A stretch of DNA of 64,000 nt. Origin: Streptomyces sp. DH37. Lineage in GTDB: Bacteria; Actinomycetota; Actinomycetes; Streptomycetales; Streptomycetaceae. Numbering within the stretch: position 1 is the first letter of the stretch; each line of letters opens with the position of its first letter. Of the stretch, positions 35,012 through 43,407 are shown piece after piece. The DNA lies in contig NZ_JARVKV010000016.1 in NCBI RefSeq assembly GCF_029813835.1, positions 1 to 64,000 of the forward strand, written 5' to 3'. The position numbers and the translations under genes were made by a program. The notes beneath the pieces are model-generated. The model was not told the origin of the DNA. It worked only from the letters and a program-made list of their open reading frames with translations, and ran no database searches.

Positions 35012-36022
35012 CTACGCCGCTTGGACGGTGAGCACGGTGGCGTCGTCGCGGACCCGCCGGTGGCCGTGGGCCAGAGCGGCCGCGAGCAGGGGCGGCGGGA
35101 GCCGCAGCAGGAAGGTGGGCGGGCTGTGCGACCACCGGGACTCGATGCCGTCGCTGTGCAGGACGACCGCCGCTCCCGGCCCCAGGGGCACGGTGCGCGG
35201 CCGGGGGGTGGGGACGTTCCACCCCACGATGCCGGGCTGGCCGGCCATCCGGTGGACCACCTCCCCGCCCGAGAGCACCACGGCGCGGATGTTCCCCGTG
35301 CCGCAGTACTCGGCGCGGTCGGGGTACAGCCGCAGGACGCCGGCCGCCGCGCCGCGGGTGTGGCGCAGCGAGCGGTGCAGCGAGGTCAGGATGTCGGTCA
35401 GGGGGCGTTCGGGGGCGGTGCGGAAGGAGCGCAGGGCCGAGCGGGCCGCCTCGGCGGCCGAGGCCCCGTGCCCCAGGCCGTCGACGACGAGGCCGGTGAG
35501 GGCGTCGCCGGTGTCGGCCACGGCGCAGGCGTCGCCGCAGTGCTTCTCGCCCTGGGCGGGCAGGCACACCGATCCGGTGCCGTACCGGGCCGGCGTCCGC
35601 CCGTCGGGGACGGACAGCCTGGCGCCGACCAGGGTGCCCCAGCCCGGCTGGGTGCGGATGGTGAACTCGGTGGCGATCCGGCGGACCGCGCCCAGGCCGG
35701 CTCCGAGGGAGCCGGTGGTGGTGTAGCCGTCGGTCAGCGAGCGGTCCAGGTCGCGGATGCCGGGGCCGCGGTCGACGGCGGTGATCTCCACCCCGTCGCC
35801 GTAGGGCAGGGGCTGGACGTACACCGTTCCGTCGGCGGCGTGCTTGACCACGTTGCTGGCCAGCTCGCTGGCGAGGACGGCCGCCTGGTCGGGCATGGCG
35901 CCGGGCAGCCCGCACTCCCGCGCGCGGTTGCGCGCGGCCGAGGCCGCCACGTGGATCGCGCTCTCGTGGTCGATGCGGATCTCGTCGGTCAGGCCGTCGG
36001 TGACGGAGGACGGACGGGTCAC
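35012..36022 (-). CDS. HATPase-PP2C fusion (RsbT/RsbW-like domain plus RsbX-like phosphatase)
   Basis: 336 residues. The N-terminal kinase fold (about 15-135) has an N box ELASNVVKHA and G box DRGPGIRD. The C-terminal PP2C domain (about 145-335) has VVDGLGHG and a terminal DDATVL and is short like RsbX, which resets stressosomes by dephosphorylating RsbR and RsbS. It starts with GTG 36022 overlapping the RsbT-like stop by 4 nt. The fusion puts a kinase and a feedback phosphatase in one chain. Which STAS protein each half serves cannot be read from sequence. Confidence 0.85.
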   Translation of the reverse strand: MTRPSSVTDGLTDEIRIDHESAIHVAASAARNRARECGLPGAMPDQAAVLASELASNVVKHAADGTVYVQPLPYGDGVEITAVDRGPGIRDLDRSLTDGYTTTGSLGAGLGAVRRIATEFTIRTQPGWGTLVGARLSVPDGRTPARYGTGSVCLPAQGEKHCGDACAVADTGDALTGLVVDGLGHGASAAEAARSALRSFRTAPERPLTDILTSLHRSLRHTRGAAAGVLRLYPDRAEYCGTGNIRAVVLSGGEVVHRMAGQPGIVGWNVPTPRPRTVPLGPGAAVVLHSDGIESRWSHSPPTFLLRLPPPLLAAALAHGHRRVRDDATVLTVQAA

Positions 36023-36516
36023 TGCGTGGTCCAGCGGGTCACGCTGATGGTGGTGCCCTTGCCGGGCTCGGTGTGCACCTCGAAGTCGTGCATGAGGCGG
36101 CGGGCGCCGCCCAGGCCGTGCCCGAGGCCGGCGCCGGTGGTGAAGCCGTCGACCAGCGCCGTCTCCAGGTCGGGGATGCCCGGTCCCTCGTCCCTGACGG
36201 TCAGCCGGATGCCCCGGCGGCCCGCGTGCCGCAGGGACTCGATGGTCACCGTGCCGCCGCCGCCGTGGATGTAGGCGTTGCGCGCCAGTTCGCTGGCGGC
36301 GGTGACGACGCGGGTCTGGTCGACGAGCCCGAAGCCGGTCTCGACGGTGGCCGCCCGGACCGCGTGCCGGACCGTGATGAGGTCCTCGTCGGTGCGGACC
36401 GGGTACGTGACCGAGGCGTTCTCGGAGGCGGTCACGGAAGCACCGCCCCGCAGGCCGTCGCCGCCCGCGGGGGAGACCACCGGGGCGCCCGCCGTCCGTT
36501 CACCCGAGAGCTTCAC
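36019..36516 (-). CDS. rsbT: RsbT-like serine kinase (stressosome switch kinase)
   Basis: 165 residues of GHKL ATPase fold with N box ELARNAYIHGGGG, G1 DEGPGIPD and G2 GLGHGLGGARRLM, the RsbT pattern. It phosphorylates RsbR/RsbS and, once released, activates a phosphatase. The GTG at 36516 has AAGGGGGG 8 nt upstream and overlaps the end of rsbS by 17 nt. Homologues usually begin nearer residue 29 (GTG 36435), so the first about 28 residues may be an extension. Operon order R-S-T is conserved. Confidence 0.88.
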   Translation of the reverse strand: MKLSGERTAGAPVVSPAGGDGLRGGASVTASENASVTYPVRTDEDLITVRHAVRAATVETGFGLVDQTRVVTAASELARNAYIHGGGGTVTIESLRHAGRRGIRLTVRDEGPGIPDLETALVDGFTTGAGLGHGLGGARRLMHDFEVHTEPGKGTTISVTRWTTQ

Positions 36517-36913
36517 GTCGGGTCCCCCCTTCCGGGGGCCGCGGGGCATGGTGCCAGCCCAGTGCGGCCATCCCCTGCTCCGCGTTGAGCGCGGTCTCCA
36601 CTCCGGTGAGCTCCAGGCCCAGCTCGACGAGGGTGATCGCCACGGGCGGCCGCATGCCGGCCACGATCACCCGGGCGCCCAGCAGCCGTGCCATGGTGCT
36701 CAGTTCCGTCAGGGCGCGCGCCACGAACGAGTCGATGATCTCCAGGCGGGAGATGTCGATGAGCACGCCCTTGGCCCGCTCGGCGGCGATGCGCTCGGTC
36801 AGCTCCTCGGCGAAGACGGTGGCCGTCTTGTCGTCGAGCTCGTTGATGAGCCCGGTGACCAGTACGTCGCCGAGCCTGAGGATGGGGATGTCCATGGACT
36901 GGCGGTCGGTCAT
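36500..36913 (-). CDS. rsbS: RsbS-like STAS protein (stressosome scaffold)
   Basis: 137 residues, a single STAS domain with DISRLEIIDSFVARAL, where Ser62 corresponds to the RsbT-phosphorylated Ser59 of Bacillus RsbS. ATG 36913 overlaps the rsbR stop by 4 nt (ATGA). RsbS and RsbR build the stressosome core that sequesters RsbT. The C-terminal about 15 residues are Pro/Arg-rich and overlap the rsbT start region, so they may be under relaxed constraint. Confidence 0.9.
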   Translation of the reverse strand: MTDRQSMDIPILRLGDVLVTGLINELDDKTATVFAEELTERIAAERAKGVLIDISRLEIIDSFVARALTELSTMARLLGARVIVAGMRPPVAITLVELGLELTGVETALNAEQGMAALGWHHAPRPPEGGTRREALG

Positions 36914-37785
36914 CGGCTTGCCGTCGCCCCGGTGGCCGGTGAGTCCTGCCCGGTCATCTCGACCGCCGCGGCCAGGGCGTCGGCGAGGGTGGCGCGGGTG
37001 AGGATGGTGGACAGGTCGATGCCCAGCTGCGCGATGGTCTGCGCGATGGAGGGCCTCACGCCGCTGATGAAGCAGTCCGCGCCCATCAGCCGCACCGCGT
37101 TGACGGTCTGCATCAGGTGCTGGGCGACGGCGGTGTCGACCGTCGGCACACCGGTGATGTCGATGATCGCGACCCGGGCCTCGTGGGTCTCGATGGCCTG
37201 GAGCAGGTTCTCCATCACCACCTGGGTGCGCGCGGTGTCCAGCGTGCCGATCAGCGGCACGGCCAGGATCTGCTTCCACAGGTGCACCACGGGGGTGGAC
37301 AGCTCCAGCAGCTGGCGGCTCTGCCGCTGGATGATCTGCTCGCGCCGCTCCACGTAGGCGTTGAAGGAGAGCGCGGCGGCCTCGTCCAGCAGCCGGTTGA
37401 TCGTCAGCGCGGCGGGGAACAGCTCCCGCGGGTCCTGGTTGTCGCGCTCGACGGCCTCCAGCAGGGCGTCCTTGAGCGCCAGGACGGCCAGGGACGTGGC
37501 GGTGGGCGTCGCGCCGCTGCGCTCCCTGCGCAGGGACAGCTCCATCACCGCCTCGCGCAGGTCGCGGTGCGCGTCGACCAGGCTGTCCATGCCGTGGTCG
37601 CTGTTGTTGAGCGCTCCGCCCAGCAGGACGAGCAGCGCGTCGGCCTCCTCGCGCAGTTCGCCCTCGCCTATGCCGATCGCCGCCCGCTCCTGCTGCAACT
37701 GCACCCACCGGTCGGCGATCTCGTCGCCGCGCTCCCGCAGTGCGGTTGTCAACCGGTCTCGTACGGCTGCGTCGCTGGCGTTCAC
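36910..37785 (-). CDS. rsbR: RsbR-like stressosome sensor
   Basis: 291 residues: an N-terminal helical domain of the globin-like RsbRD type (about 1-155) and a C-terminal STAS domain (about 160-285). Thr184 (in GTLDTART) and Thr218 (in GVPTVDTAV) align with Thr171 and Thr205 of Bacillus RsbRA, the RsbT targets. Senses stress and scaffolds the complex. GTG 37785 has AGAGGG 8 nt upstream; a TTG further up at 37899 would add a low-quality extension. First gene of the five-gene operon. Confidence 0.9.
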   Translation of the reverse strand: MNASDAAVRDRLTTALRERGDEIADRWVQLQQERAAIGIGEGELREEADALLVLLGGALNNSDHGMDSLVDAHRDLREAVMELSLRRERSGATPTATSLAVLALKDALLEAVERDNQDPRELFPAALTINRLLDEAAALSFNAYVERREQIIQRQSRQLLELSTPVVHLWKQILAVPLIGTLDTARTQVVMENLLQAIETHEARVAIIDITGVPTVDTAVAQHLMQTVNAVRLMGADCFISGVRPSIAQTIAQLGIDLSTILTRATLADALAAAVEMTGQDSPATGATASR

Positions 37786-38195
37786 TACAGGCCCTCTCAC
37801 AGTCGTTCGTCGCCGGCCCACGTCCGTGACGTCGGCGTCCGGCTGGATGTGCGGGGTGACGAGACAGCCCTCTTCACCCTTTTTGTTGCCGTCCGGCAAA
37901 TGTTAGCAGCGACCGCGGAAGCCCTCGGCTCCCAACTGACGCCGCGTCACGGGACGGTGGCGCGCACCGGCCTCTGACGTGGCCTTCCCAGAAACCGGCG
38001 TCCAATGCACGCCGATCGATTGTTTCCATTTGACAACTGTGTCCGCCACACAACAATCTTTCCCTGCCGCATCCGCTCCGACCGGCCATCCCGCCGAGGC
38101 TTCCTCACGGTGCGGCTTCCGCGGCGGCCACGAGGTGTGTGATGTATCGGTGAGACAGAATGGCGATGCGCATGCCACGCAGGACGGTGGAGGGC
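37786..38195. other. Promoter region of the stressosome operon with two dyads
   Basis: 410 bp without a convincing gene. TTGCCG-TC-CGGCAA (37886-37899) is a perfect 6-2-6 dyad about 100 bp upstream of rsbR. Near 38018-38058, in an AT-richer patch, GATTGTT and AACAATC form a 7-bp inverted repeat around TGTGT/ACACA. The same patch contains a perfect TTGACA (38030-38035) on the plus strand. These are the likely control sites for the operon. Confidence 0.5.
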
Positions 38196-38702
38196 TTACG
38201 CCGATCTCGCGTTTCCGTCCGCCCCCGCCTCCCGGCGTCTCGGCAGCGTCTCGTCCATCGCGGCCCGGAACCCCTGCAGCCCCTCGACGAGCGCTTTGCG
38301 GGCCGTGGGCGACATCGCCGCCAGGGCCGCCGCCAGGGCTTGCTCCCGCAGGTCGCGCAGGTCCCTCAGATAGGTCCTGCCCCGACCGGTCAGCCTCAGC
38401 TCCAGCTCGCGCCGGCTCGCCGGGCTGGGAGCGCGCTCCACGAACCCGACGGCCTGCAGCCGGTCGCACAGGCGGCTGACGGAGGACGGGGCGGAGCCCA
38501 GCGCCTCGCTGAGCGTGCGCAGGTTGATGCCCTCGTCACGGTCGAGGGTGTACAGCACCCTCAGCTGGGAGGCGGAGACCGGCGCGGGCGACGCGGCCTC
38601 CCGGCCCCGCTCCCACAGCACTTCCAGAAGCTCTATCACCTCGGAGGCGGCGTGGGCCGCCTCGAGGGGACGGCGCTGGGAGGGTCCGGGATTCACGACC
38701 AT
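38196..38702 (-). CDS. MarR-family transcriptional regulator
   Basis: 168 residues with a MarR winged helix: SASQLRVLYTLDRDEGINLRTLSEALGSAPSSVSRLCDRL, then the wing and VERAPSPASRRELELRLTGRG. ATG 38702 has GGAG 10 nt upstream. It is divergent from the PP2C gene across about 100 bp. Each of the two genes is preceded, almost at its start codon, by a copy of TGTGACAC. It probably represses itself and the divergent PP2C gene; the ligand is unknown. Confidence 0.87.
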   Translation of the reverse strand: MVVNPGPSQRRPLEAAHAASEVIELLEVLWERGREAASPAPVSASQLRVLYTLDRDEGINLRTLSEALGSAPSSVSRLCDRLQAVGFVERAPSPASRRELELRLTGRGRTYLRDLRDLREQALAAALAAMSPTARKALVEGLQGFRAAMDETLPRRREAGADGNARSA

Positions 38703-38705
38703 AAC

Positions 38706-38801
38706 TGTGACACTCCGCGTCTGTATTGTCAGCCCGAGCTCCGAACGGCACTTACTTCCCATATCGGCTTCTTCTGCAGAAACAGAAAGTAGTTGTGACA
38801 C
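38706..38801. promoter_or_regulatory. Pair of TGTGACAC direct repeats flanking the divergent promoter region
   Basis: TGTGACAC at 38706-38713 and again at 38794-38801, the first 4 nt from the marR-like ATG and the second 1 nt from the GTG of the PP2C gene. Possible MarR sites, although MarR usually prefers palindromes. Confidence 0.3.
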
Positions 38802-38802
38802 G

Positions 38803-39972
38803 GTGGACAGATTCACGGCCGTGGAGCGCGCTCTGCGCGATGCCGCTCCCCACGCACTGCTCGACGCGCTCCGCACCTCGCTGGCGCGGCACTTCGGGGC
38901 GATCGCCGTGGACCTGCTGATGGCCGACTACGGGACGACCATACTCCAGCCGGTCGGTCCTCTTCCCTATCCGACGGAACCCATTCCGGTCCACTCCACC
39001 GAACCCGGAAGGGCGTTCGGGTCCCAGCAGCCCCGCCTCTCCACCGACGAGCCTTCCGAGACGGTCACCGCGCACCTGCCGGTCACCGTCCGCGGCGACC
39101 GGCTGGGCGTGTTGTCGGTGACGCTCCCTCAGAAGGAGGCGTCGCCGGAGGCGCTGAGCGACCTGCGGCACCTGTGCGAGGCGCTGGGCCGGGAGATCCT
39201 CGTCGCCGACCACAGCACCGACGTCTACCTCCGGGCCCGCCGCGCCGAGCGCCTCACCCTCGCCGCCGAGATGCAGTGGCAGCTGCTGCCCGGACGGTCC
39301 TGCTCGGGCCCCGAGTACGAGCTCGGCGCGCAACTCGAGCCCGCGTACGCCGTCTTCGGCGACAACTTCGACTGGTCCGTCTCGGCCGACCACCTCACCG
39401 TGACCCTGACCAACGGGATGGGCGAGGGCATCGACGCCGCCCTCCTGACCAACCTGACCATCAGCGCGCTGCGCAACGCGCGCCGGGCCGGCCTGGACCT
39501 GGTCGGCCAGGCGGTCCTGGCCGACCAGGCGGTCTACGGGCAGCACCGCGGGGCCGTCCACGTCTCCGTCCTGCTGCTGCGGATCCACCTGGCCACCGGG
39601 CGGCTGGAGGCCGTGGACGCCGGATCGCCGCGCATGTGGCGGCTGCGCGGCGGAACCGTCGAGCCGGTCGAGCTGGAGGCGCAGCTCCCGCTGGGGATGT
39701 TCGAGGACACGCCCTACGCCGTCCAGCACTTCCGGGTCGAGCCCGGGGACCGTCTGCTGTTCGCCAGCGACGGGGTCTACGACGTGGCGTCGGCGTCGGG
39801 CGAGCGGTTCGGCGAGCGGGCCCTGGCCCGCGCCATGACCAGCACCCGGCTGCTCCCCCCGTCCCAGGTGCCGCAGGCGGTCCTGGCCGAGCTCACCCGC
39901 CACCGCGGCGAGCCCCCGGCGGACGACGACGCCATGATCCTGTGCCTGGACTGGCACGGCAGGAAGCACTGA
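38803..39972 (+). CDS. GAF-PP2C (SpoIIE-like) protein with altered metal-site residues
   Basis: 389 residues: an N-terminal GAF-like sensor (about 1-150) and a SpoIIE-type PP2C domain (about 155-385). The motif that normally reads D-x-x-G-H-G is TNGMGEG here, replacing a metal-binding Asp by Asn and the His by Glu. GDNFDW replaces GGDWYD, while ASDGVYD and DDDAMIL are kept. Activity may be weak or lost, leaving a binding role. The GTG at 38803 is the best available start, with a poor ribosome site. Divergent from marR. Confidence 0.82.
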   Translation: MDRFTAVERALRDAAPHALLDALRTSLARHFGAIAVDLLMADYGTTILQPVGPLPYPTEPIPVHSTEPGRAFGSQQPRLSTDEPSETVTAHLPVTVRGDRLGVLSVTLPQKEASPEALSDLRHLCEALGREILVADHSTDVYLRARRAERLTLAAEMQWQLLPGRSCSGPEYELGAQLEPAYAVFGDNFDWSVSADHLTVTLTNGMGEGIDAALLTNLTISALRNARRAGLDLVGQAVLADQAVYGQHRGAVHVSVLLLRIHLATGRLEAVDAGSPRMWRLRGGTVEPVELEAQLPLGMFEDTPYAVQHFRVEPGDRLLFASDGVYDVASASGERFGERALARAMTSTRLLPPSQVPQAVLAELTRHRGEPPADDDAMILCLDWHGRKH

Positions 39973-40307
39973 CCCGGGCGCCCCGCCCCGCCGAAGCCGC
40001 GCTCCGGGGCCGCTGTACTCTCTCCCCCGTACGGCCGGGGGTACGGCCGCCCCCCGCCGGCAGACCCGGTCCGCAGCACCGGAGGACAAGAACACCGGTG
40101 TGCCCGGGCGGCCACGGGGCACACGCTTCCGTGGAGCAGAGCCGAGGACCGAGTGGAGGTGTTCACCGACGTGCCGATGCCGGCACCGCGCCGACGCGTC
40201 AGGCGCGCCCTCCCCTCCCGCACGGCCGTCCCGCCGGCCGCTCGCCCGCGCGGGTCCGCGGCCGGCCCCCTCCCGGACGTCTTCGCCGCGCCAGAGGCGG
40301 CGTCTCC
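39973..40307 (+). other. Intergenic region between PP2C and MEDS-HATPase genes
   Basis: 335 bp. CCGTAC and GTACGG near 40029-40045 can pair as a small stem soon after the PP2C stop. A GTG at 40098 with GGAGGA upstream is in frame with the MEDS gene and is an alternative longer start (392 aa). A separate small frame at 40153-40311 is listed on its own. Confidence 0.35.
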
Positions 40308-40311
40308 GTGA
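40153..40311 (+). CDS. Possible 52-aa coupled small ORF
   Basis: GTG 40153 has GAGGA about 5 nt upstream, and the frame ends with a GTGA overlap into the MEDS-HATPase gene. The peptide is Pro/Arg/Ala-rich (VEVFTDVPMPAPRRRV onward) with no known domain. The overlap favours coupling, but the composition is also what random GC-rich DNA gives. Confidence 0.25.
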   Translation: MEVFTDVPMPAPRRRVRRALPSRTAVPPAARPRGSAAGPLPDVFAAPEAASP

Positions 40312-41276
40312 CCGAGAGTGAGTATTCCGTCTCCGGACGGGAAGGGCCGGACGGCTTCTTCCACCCCGCGCTGTTCTACCGGACCCCCGAGGAGTACCGC
40401 GCCGGCGTGGGCGGGTTCGTCCACGGAGCGCTGAAGGCCGGCGACCCCGTCCTCGTCGCCGTTCCCGGTTCCCGGCTGGAGCTGCTGAGCGAGTGCCTGG
40501 GGGACGCGGCGTCGGCGGACCACCTCACCCTCGTGGACATGACCGGGTTCGGCCGCAACCCCGGCCGCATCCTGTCCGGGCTCCGCGACTTCGCCGACCG
40601 GCACGCCGGCCGTCCCGCGCGCATCGTCGGCGAGCCGATCTGGGCGCGGCGCTCCCGCGCCGAGACGGTGGAGGCCACCCGGCACGAGGCGCTGATCAAC
40701 GCCGCCTTCGCCGGCCGCGCGGCGACCATCCTGTGCCCCTACGACACCTCGGAGCTCCCCGCGCGGGTGTGCGCCGACGCGCGCCGCACCCACCCGGTGC
40801 TGTGGGAGGACGGTCTGGAGCGGCCCAGCCCGGACTACGCGGACCCCTCGGCCCTCAGCGCCGAGTGCGACGCCCTCGCGCTCCCTCCCCCGCCCGCGGA
40901 CACCCCCGTCCTGGCCTTCACCACCGGCGAGCTCGGCGAGGTGCGCCACCACGCGGACACCTGGGCCGGCGCGGCCGGGCTGGACACGCCCCGGCGGGGC
41001 GACTTCGTCCTCGCCGTCGCCGAGGCCGCGGCCAACTCCATCGCCCACGGCGACGGGCGCGGCACCCTGCGCCTGTGGGCCGACGGATCCTCCTGCGCGG
41101 CCGAGATCCGCGACAGCGGGCACCTCACCGACCTGCTGGCCGGCCGGCGCCGCCCGAGGCTGGACTCCGCCGACGGCGGACGCGGGCTGTGGATGATGCA
41201 CCAGCTGTGCGACCTGGTCGAGACCCGCGCCACGCCCGCCGGTCTGACCGTACGGCTGCACATGCGCCTCCCGTAG
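40308..41276 (+). CDS. MEDS-domain sensor with anti-sigma HATPase
   Basis: 322 residues. The N-terminal MEDS domain (about 15-180, FFHPALFYRTPEEYRAGVGGFV, with several His/Cys residues) resembles the DcmR-type sensory module. The C-terminal RsbW-like HATPase (about 195-320) has the N box AVAEAAANSIAHGDG and G box DGGRGLWMMHQLCD. It probably phosphorylates or binds a STAS antagonist in response to a small ligand. GTG 40308 has GAGG 10 nt upstream. It follows the PP2C gene in the same direction, giving a phosphatase plus kinase pair. Confidence 0.85.
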   Translation: MTESEYSVSGREGPDGFFHPALFYRTPEEYRAGVGGFVHGALKAGDPVLVAVPGSRLELLSECLGDAASADHLTLVDMTGFGRNPGRILSGLRDFADRHAGRPARIVGEPIWARRSRAETVEATRHEALINAAFAGRAATILCPYDTSELPARVCADARRTHPVLWEDGLERPSPDYADPSALSAECDALALPPPPADTPVLAFTTGELGEVRHHADTWAGAAGLDTPRRGDFVLAVAEAAANSIAHGDGRGTLRLWADGSSCAAEIRDSGHLTDLLAGRRRPRLDSADGGRGLWMMHQLCDLVETRATPAGLTVRLHMRLP

Positions 41277-41600
41277 GGCCGCTCCTCCTCCGCGCCTCCC
41301 CCTCTCCCCGGCTCCCTCCGGCTCTCCCCCGGCTTCCCCAGCCCGCCCAGCCCTCCCGGCCCGCCCCCGGGCGCCGGGCCCGGCCCGGGCGCGGCGGTGT
41401 GGGCGCGGTCCGAACTCCTCGCCGCCGCGTCGGGCCGGGGCCGCGGCGGTCCTCGGGGACGCGGGCCCCTTCGCGCGGAACAGATCCCTCCGGTGCGCGG
41501 CGGACGCTTCCCGGCCGGCGGTACGCACCCGGGGAGCGCCGGAGCGAGGGCTCCCGGAGCCGGCGGCCGACGCGCACTCCTGTGTCCCACTTCTCACCCG

Positions 41601-41616
41601 ATACCCCCGGGGGCAT
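41601..41616 (+). promoter_or_regulatory. CsoR/CstR-type operator 1
   Basis: ATACCCCCGGGGGCAT: inverted arms with one mismatch, a G/C-rich core inside A/T ends. It matches the form of sites bound by CsoR-family repressors. It lies 47 bp before a second, better site. Confidence 0.65.
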
Positions 41617-41647
41617 ATCCCGGAGCCTGTTACGGTTGGCTTCGCAT

Positions 41648-41663
41648 ATACCCCCCTGGGTAT
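41648..41663 (+). promoter_or_regulatory. CsoR/CstR-type operator 2
   Basis: ATACCCCCCTGGGTAT, a perfect 6-4-6 dyad that matches the known CsoR/CstR operator form. It lies 32 bp before the ATG at 41695, so a bound repressor would cover the promoter of the cst-like operon. Confidence 0.8.
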
Positions 41664-41970
41664 TTTTCGAAAGCAGGCGAGCAGGAGTCCCCGCATGGTT
41701 TCCGAGATCGACCGGCGGCGATCCGCCTGGGCGCACGCGGCGGGCGGCCTCGTCGTCGGCGTCCGCGACGGCGGCGGGCACCGCACCGGCCACGCCCCCG
41801 GCGCACGGTCGACGCCCGGTCCGCTCCCCCCGAAGCTCGCCGAGCCGCCCGAGGGCCGCCCGGTCCGCGTGATGCGCCGCAGCGGCGGACGCGGCGCGCG
41901 GGCCACCGGGCCGCTGCCGCGACCCGTACCGCGGCGCCCCCGACGTCCCCGCCACCACCGAGGAGAGCCG

Positions 41971-43407
41971 ATGATCACCGTCCTGCCCGTCGAGACCCCC
42001 GGCCTGGGCGACCGCACCTACCTCGCCCACGACGGCGCCACCGCGCTGGTGGTCGACCCGCAGCGCGACTACGACCGCGTCACCGCGCTGGCCGGGGCCG
42101 CGGGAGTCCGGATCACCCACGTCTTCGAGACCCACATCCACAACGACTACGTCACCGGCGGACTGGCCCTCGCCCGGGAGGTCGGCGCGCGGTACCTGGT
42201 CAGCGCCGACGACGAGGTCTCCTACGAGCGGACACCGGTCCGCGACGGCGACGTCGTCGAGGTCGGCGCCATGCGGGTGCGCGCGATCCACACACCGGGC
42301 CACACCCACACCCACCTGTCCTTCGCCCTGGAGGCCGGCGGCGAACAGGTCGCGGTGTTCACCGGCGGGTCGCTGCTGTACGGCACCACCGGACGTCCCG
42401 ACCTGCTCGGCCCCGACCACACCGACACCCTGGCGCGGGCCCAGTGGCGCTCGGCGCACCGGCTGGCGGAGGAGCTGCCGGACTCCACCGCCGTCTACCC
42501 CACCCACGGCTTCGGCTCGTTCTGCTCCGCGACCCCGGCCGCCGGCCCGTCCAGCACCATCGGCGAAGAGAAGAGGACCAACGCCGCGCTGACCGCCGAC
42601 GAGGAGGGCTACGTCGAGCGGCTCCTGGCCGGTCTGGACGCCTACCCGGCCTACTACGCCCACATGGGCCCGGCCAACTCCGCCGGACCGGACGGGCCGG
42701 ACCTGTCCGCGCCGTCCGCCGCCGACCCGGCCGAGCTGCGCCGGCGCATCGAGGCCGGCGAGTGGGTGGTCGACCTGCGCGACCGCACCGCCTTCGCCGC
42801 CGGGCACCTGGCCGGCAGCCTCAACTTCGGCCTCGACGGCCGGTTCGTCACCCACCTGGGCTGGCTGATCCCGTGGGGCACCCCGGTCACCCTGCTCGGC
42901 GAGACCGCCGAGGACGTGGCCGAGGCCCAGCGCGAGATGGTCCGCATCGGCATCGACCGCCCGGCCGCCATGGCCACCGGAGGCCCCGGGGACTGGGCGG
43001 GCGGCGAGCCCCTGGCCGCCTACCGGCGCGCCGCGTTCGGCGACCTCAGGGCCGTCCTGGACGAGGGCGCCGACGACGGGGAGGACGTCGTCGTCCTCGA
43101 CGTGCGCCGCGACCGGGAGCGCGAGGAGGCGCACATCCCCGGCTCGGTGCACATCCCCCTCCACGAGGTACTGGGCCGCCTCGGGGAGATCCCCGCGGGC
43201 CGGGTCTGGGTGCACTGCGCCGGCGGCTACCGCGCCGGCATCGCCGCCGCCCTGCTCCACGCCCGCGGCCGCGACGTCGTCGCCGTCGACGACGGCTTCG
43301 ACAGCGCCCGCGCCCTGGGCCTGTGCTCCCCCGCCCCCGAAGCCCCCGCAGGCCCCGAAGCCCCCGCCCCCGCAAGTCCCGACAACCGGCAGGAGACCAG
43401 CGCATGA
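41971..43407 (+). CDS. cstB: Persulfide dioxygenase-sulfurtransferase (CstB-like)
   Basis: 478 residues with the three-part CstB layout. A metallo-beta-lactamase dioxygenase (about 1-240; THIHNDYVTGG with His55, His57, Asp59, and TPGHTHTH) comes first. An inactive rhodanese (about 255-330, no Cys) follows, then an active rhodanese (about 365-450) with Cys416 in HCAGGYRAG. It oxidises low-molecular persulfides to sulfite/thiosulfate using a non-heme iron. ATG 41971 has GAGGAG 6 nt upstream; an in-frame ATG at 41695 is the alternative. First gene of a coupled operon with a rhodanese and a TauE exporter, behind CsoR-type operators. Confidence 0.88.
   Translation: MITVLPVETPGLGDRTYLAHDGATALVVDPQRDYDRVTALAGAAGVRITHVFETHIHNDYVTGGLALAREVGARYLVSADDEVSYERTPVRDGDVVEVGAMRVRAIHTPGHTHTHLSFALEAGGEQVAVFTGGSLLYGTTGRPDLLGPDHTDTLARAQWRSAHRLAEELPDSTAVYPTHGFGSFCSATPAAGPSSTIGEEKRTNAALTADEEGYVERLLAGLDAYPAYYAHMGPANSAGPDGPDLSAPSAADPAELRRRIEAGEWVVDLRDRTAFAAGHLAGSLNFGLDGRFVTHLGWLIPWGTPVTLLGETAEDVAEAQREMVRIGIDRPAAMATGGPGDWAGGEPLAAYRRAAFGDLRAVLDEGADDGEDVVVLDVRRDREREEAHIPGSVHIPLHEVLGRLGEIPAGRVWVHCAGGYRAGIAAALLHARGRDVVAVDDGFDSARALGLCSPAPEAPAGPEAPAPASPDNRQETSA

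Larger units (their letters stand above)
41277..41970 (+). other. Regulatory leader of the persulfide-stress operon
   Basis: 694 bp. The first part is a C/T-rich tract and GC-rich inverted repeats, probably a terminator. Two CsoR-family operators follow (41601-41616, 41648-41663). After them an ATG at 41695, with AGGAG 7 nt upstream, opens a frame that runs without a stop into the cstB-like gene, adding 92 low-complexity Arg/Pro/Gly-rich residues. Whether that extension is translated is open. Confidence 0.6.

Noticed and set aside
37979..38479. A 166-codon plus-strand frame beside the marR gene
   Set aside because: It overlaps marR in antisense and has no motif or ribosome site.
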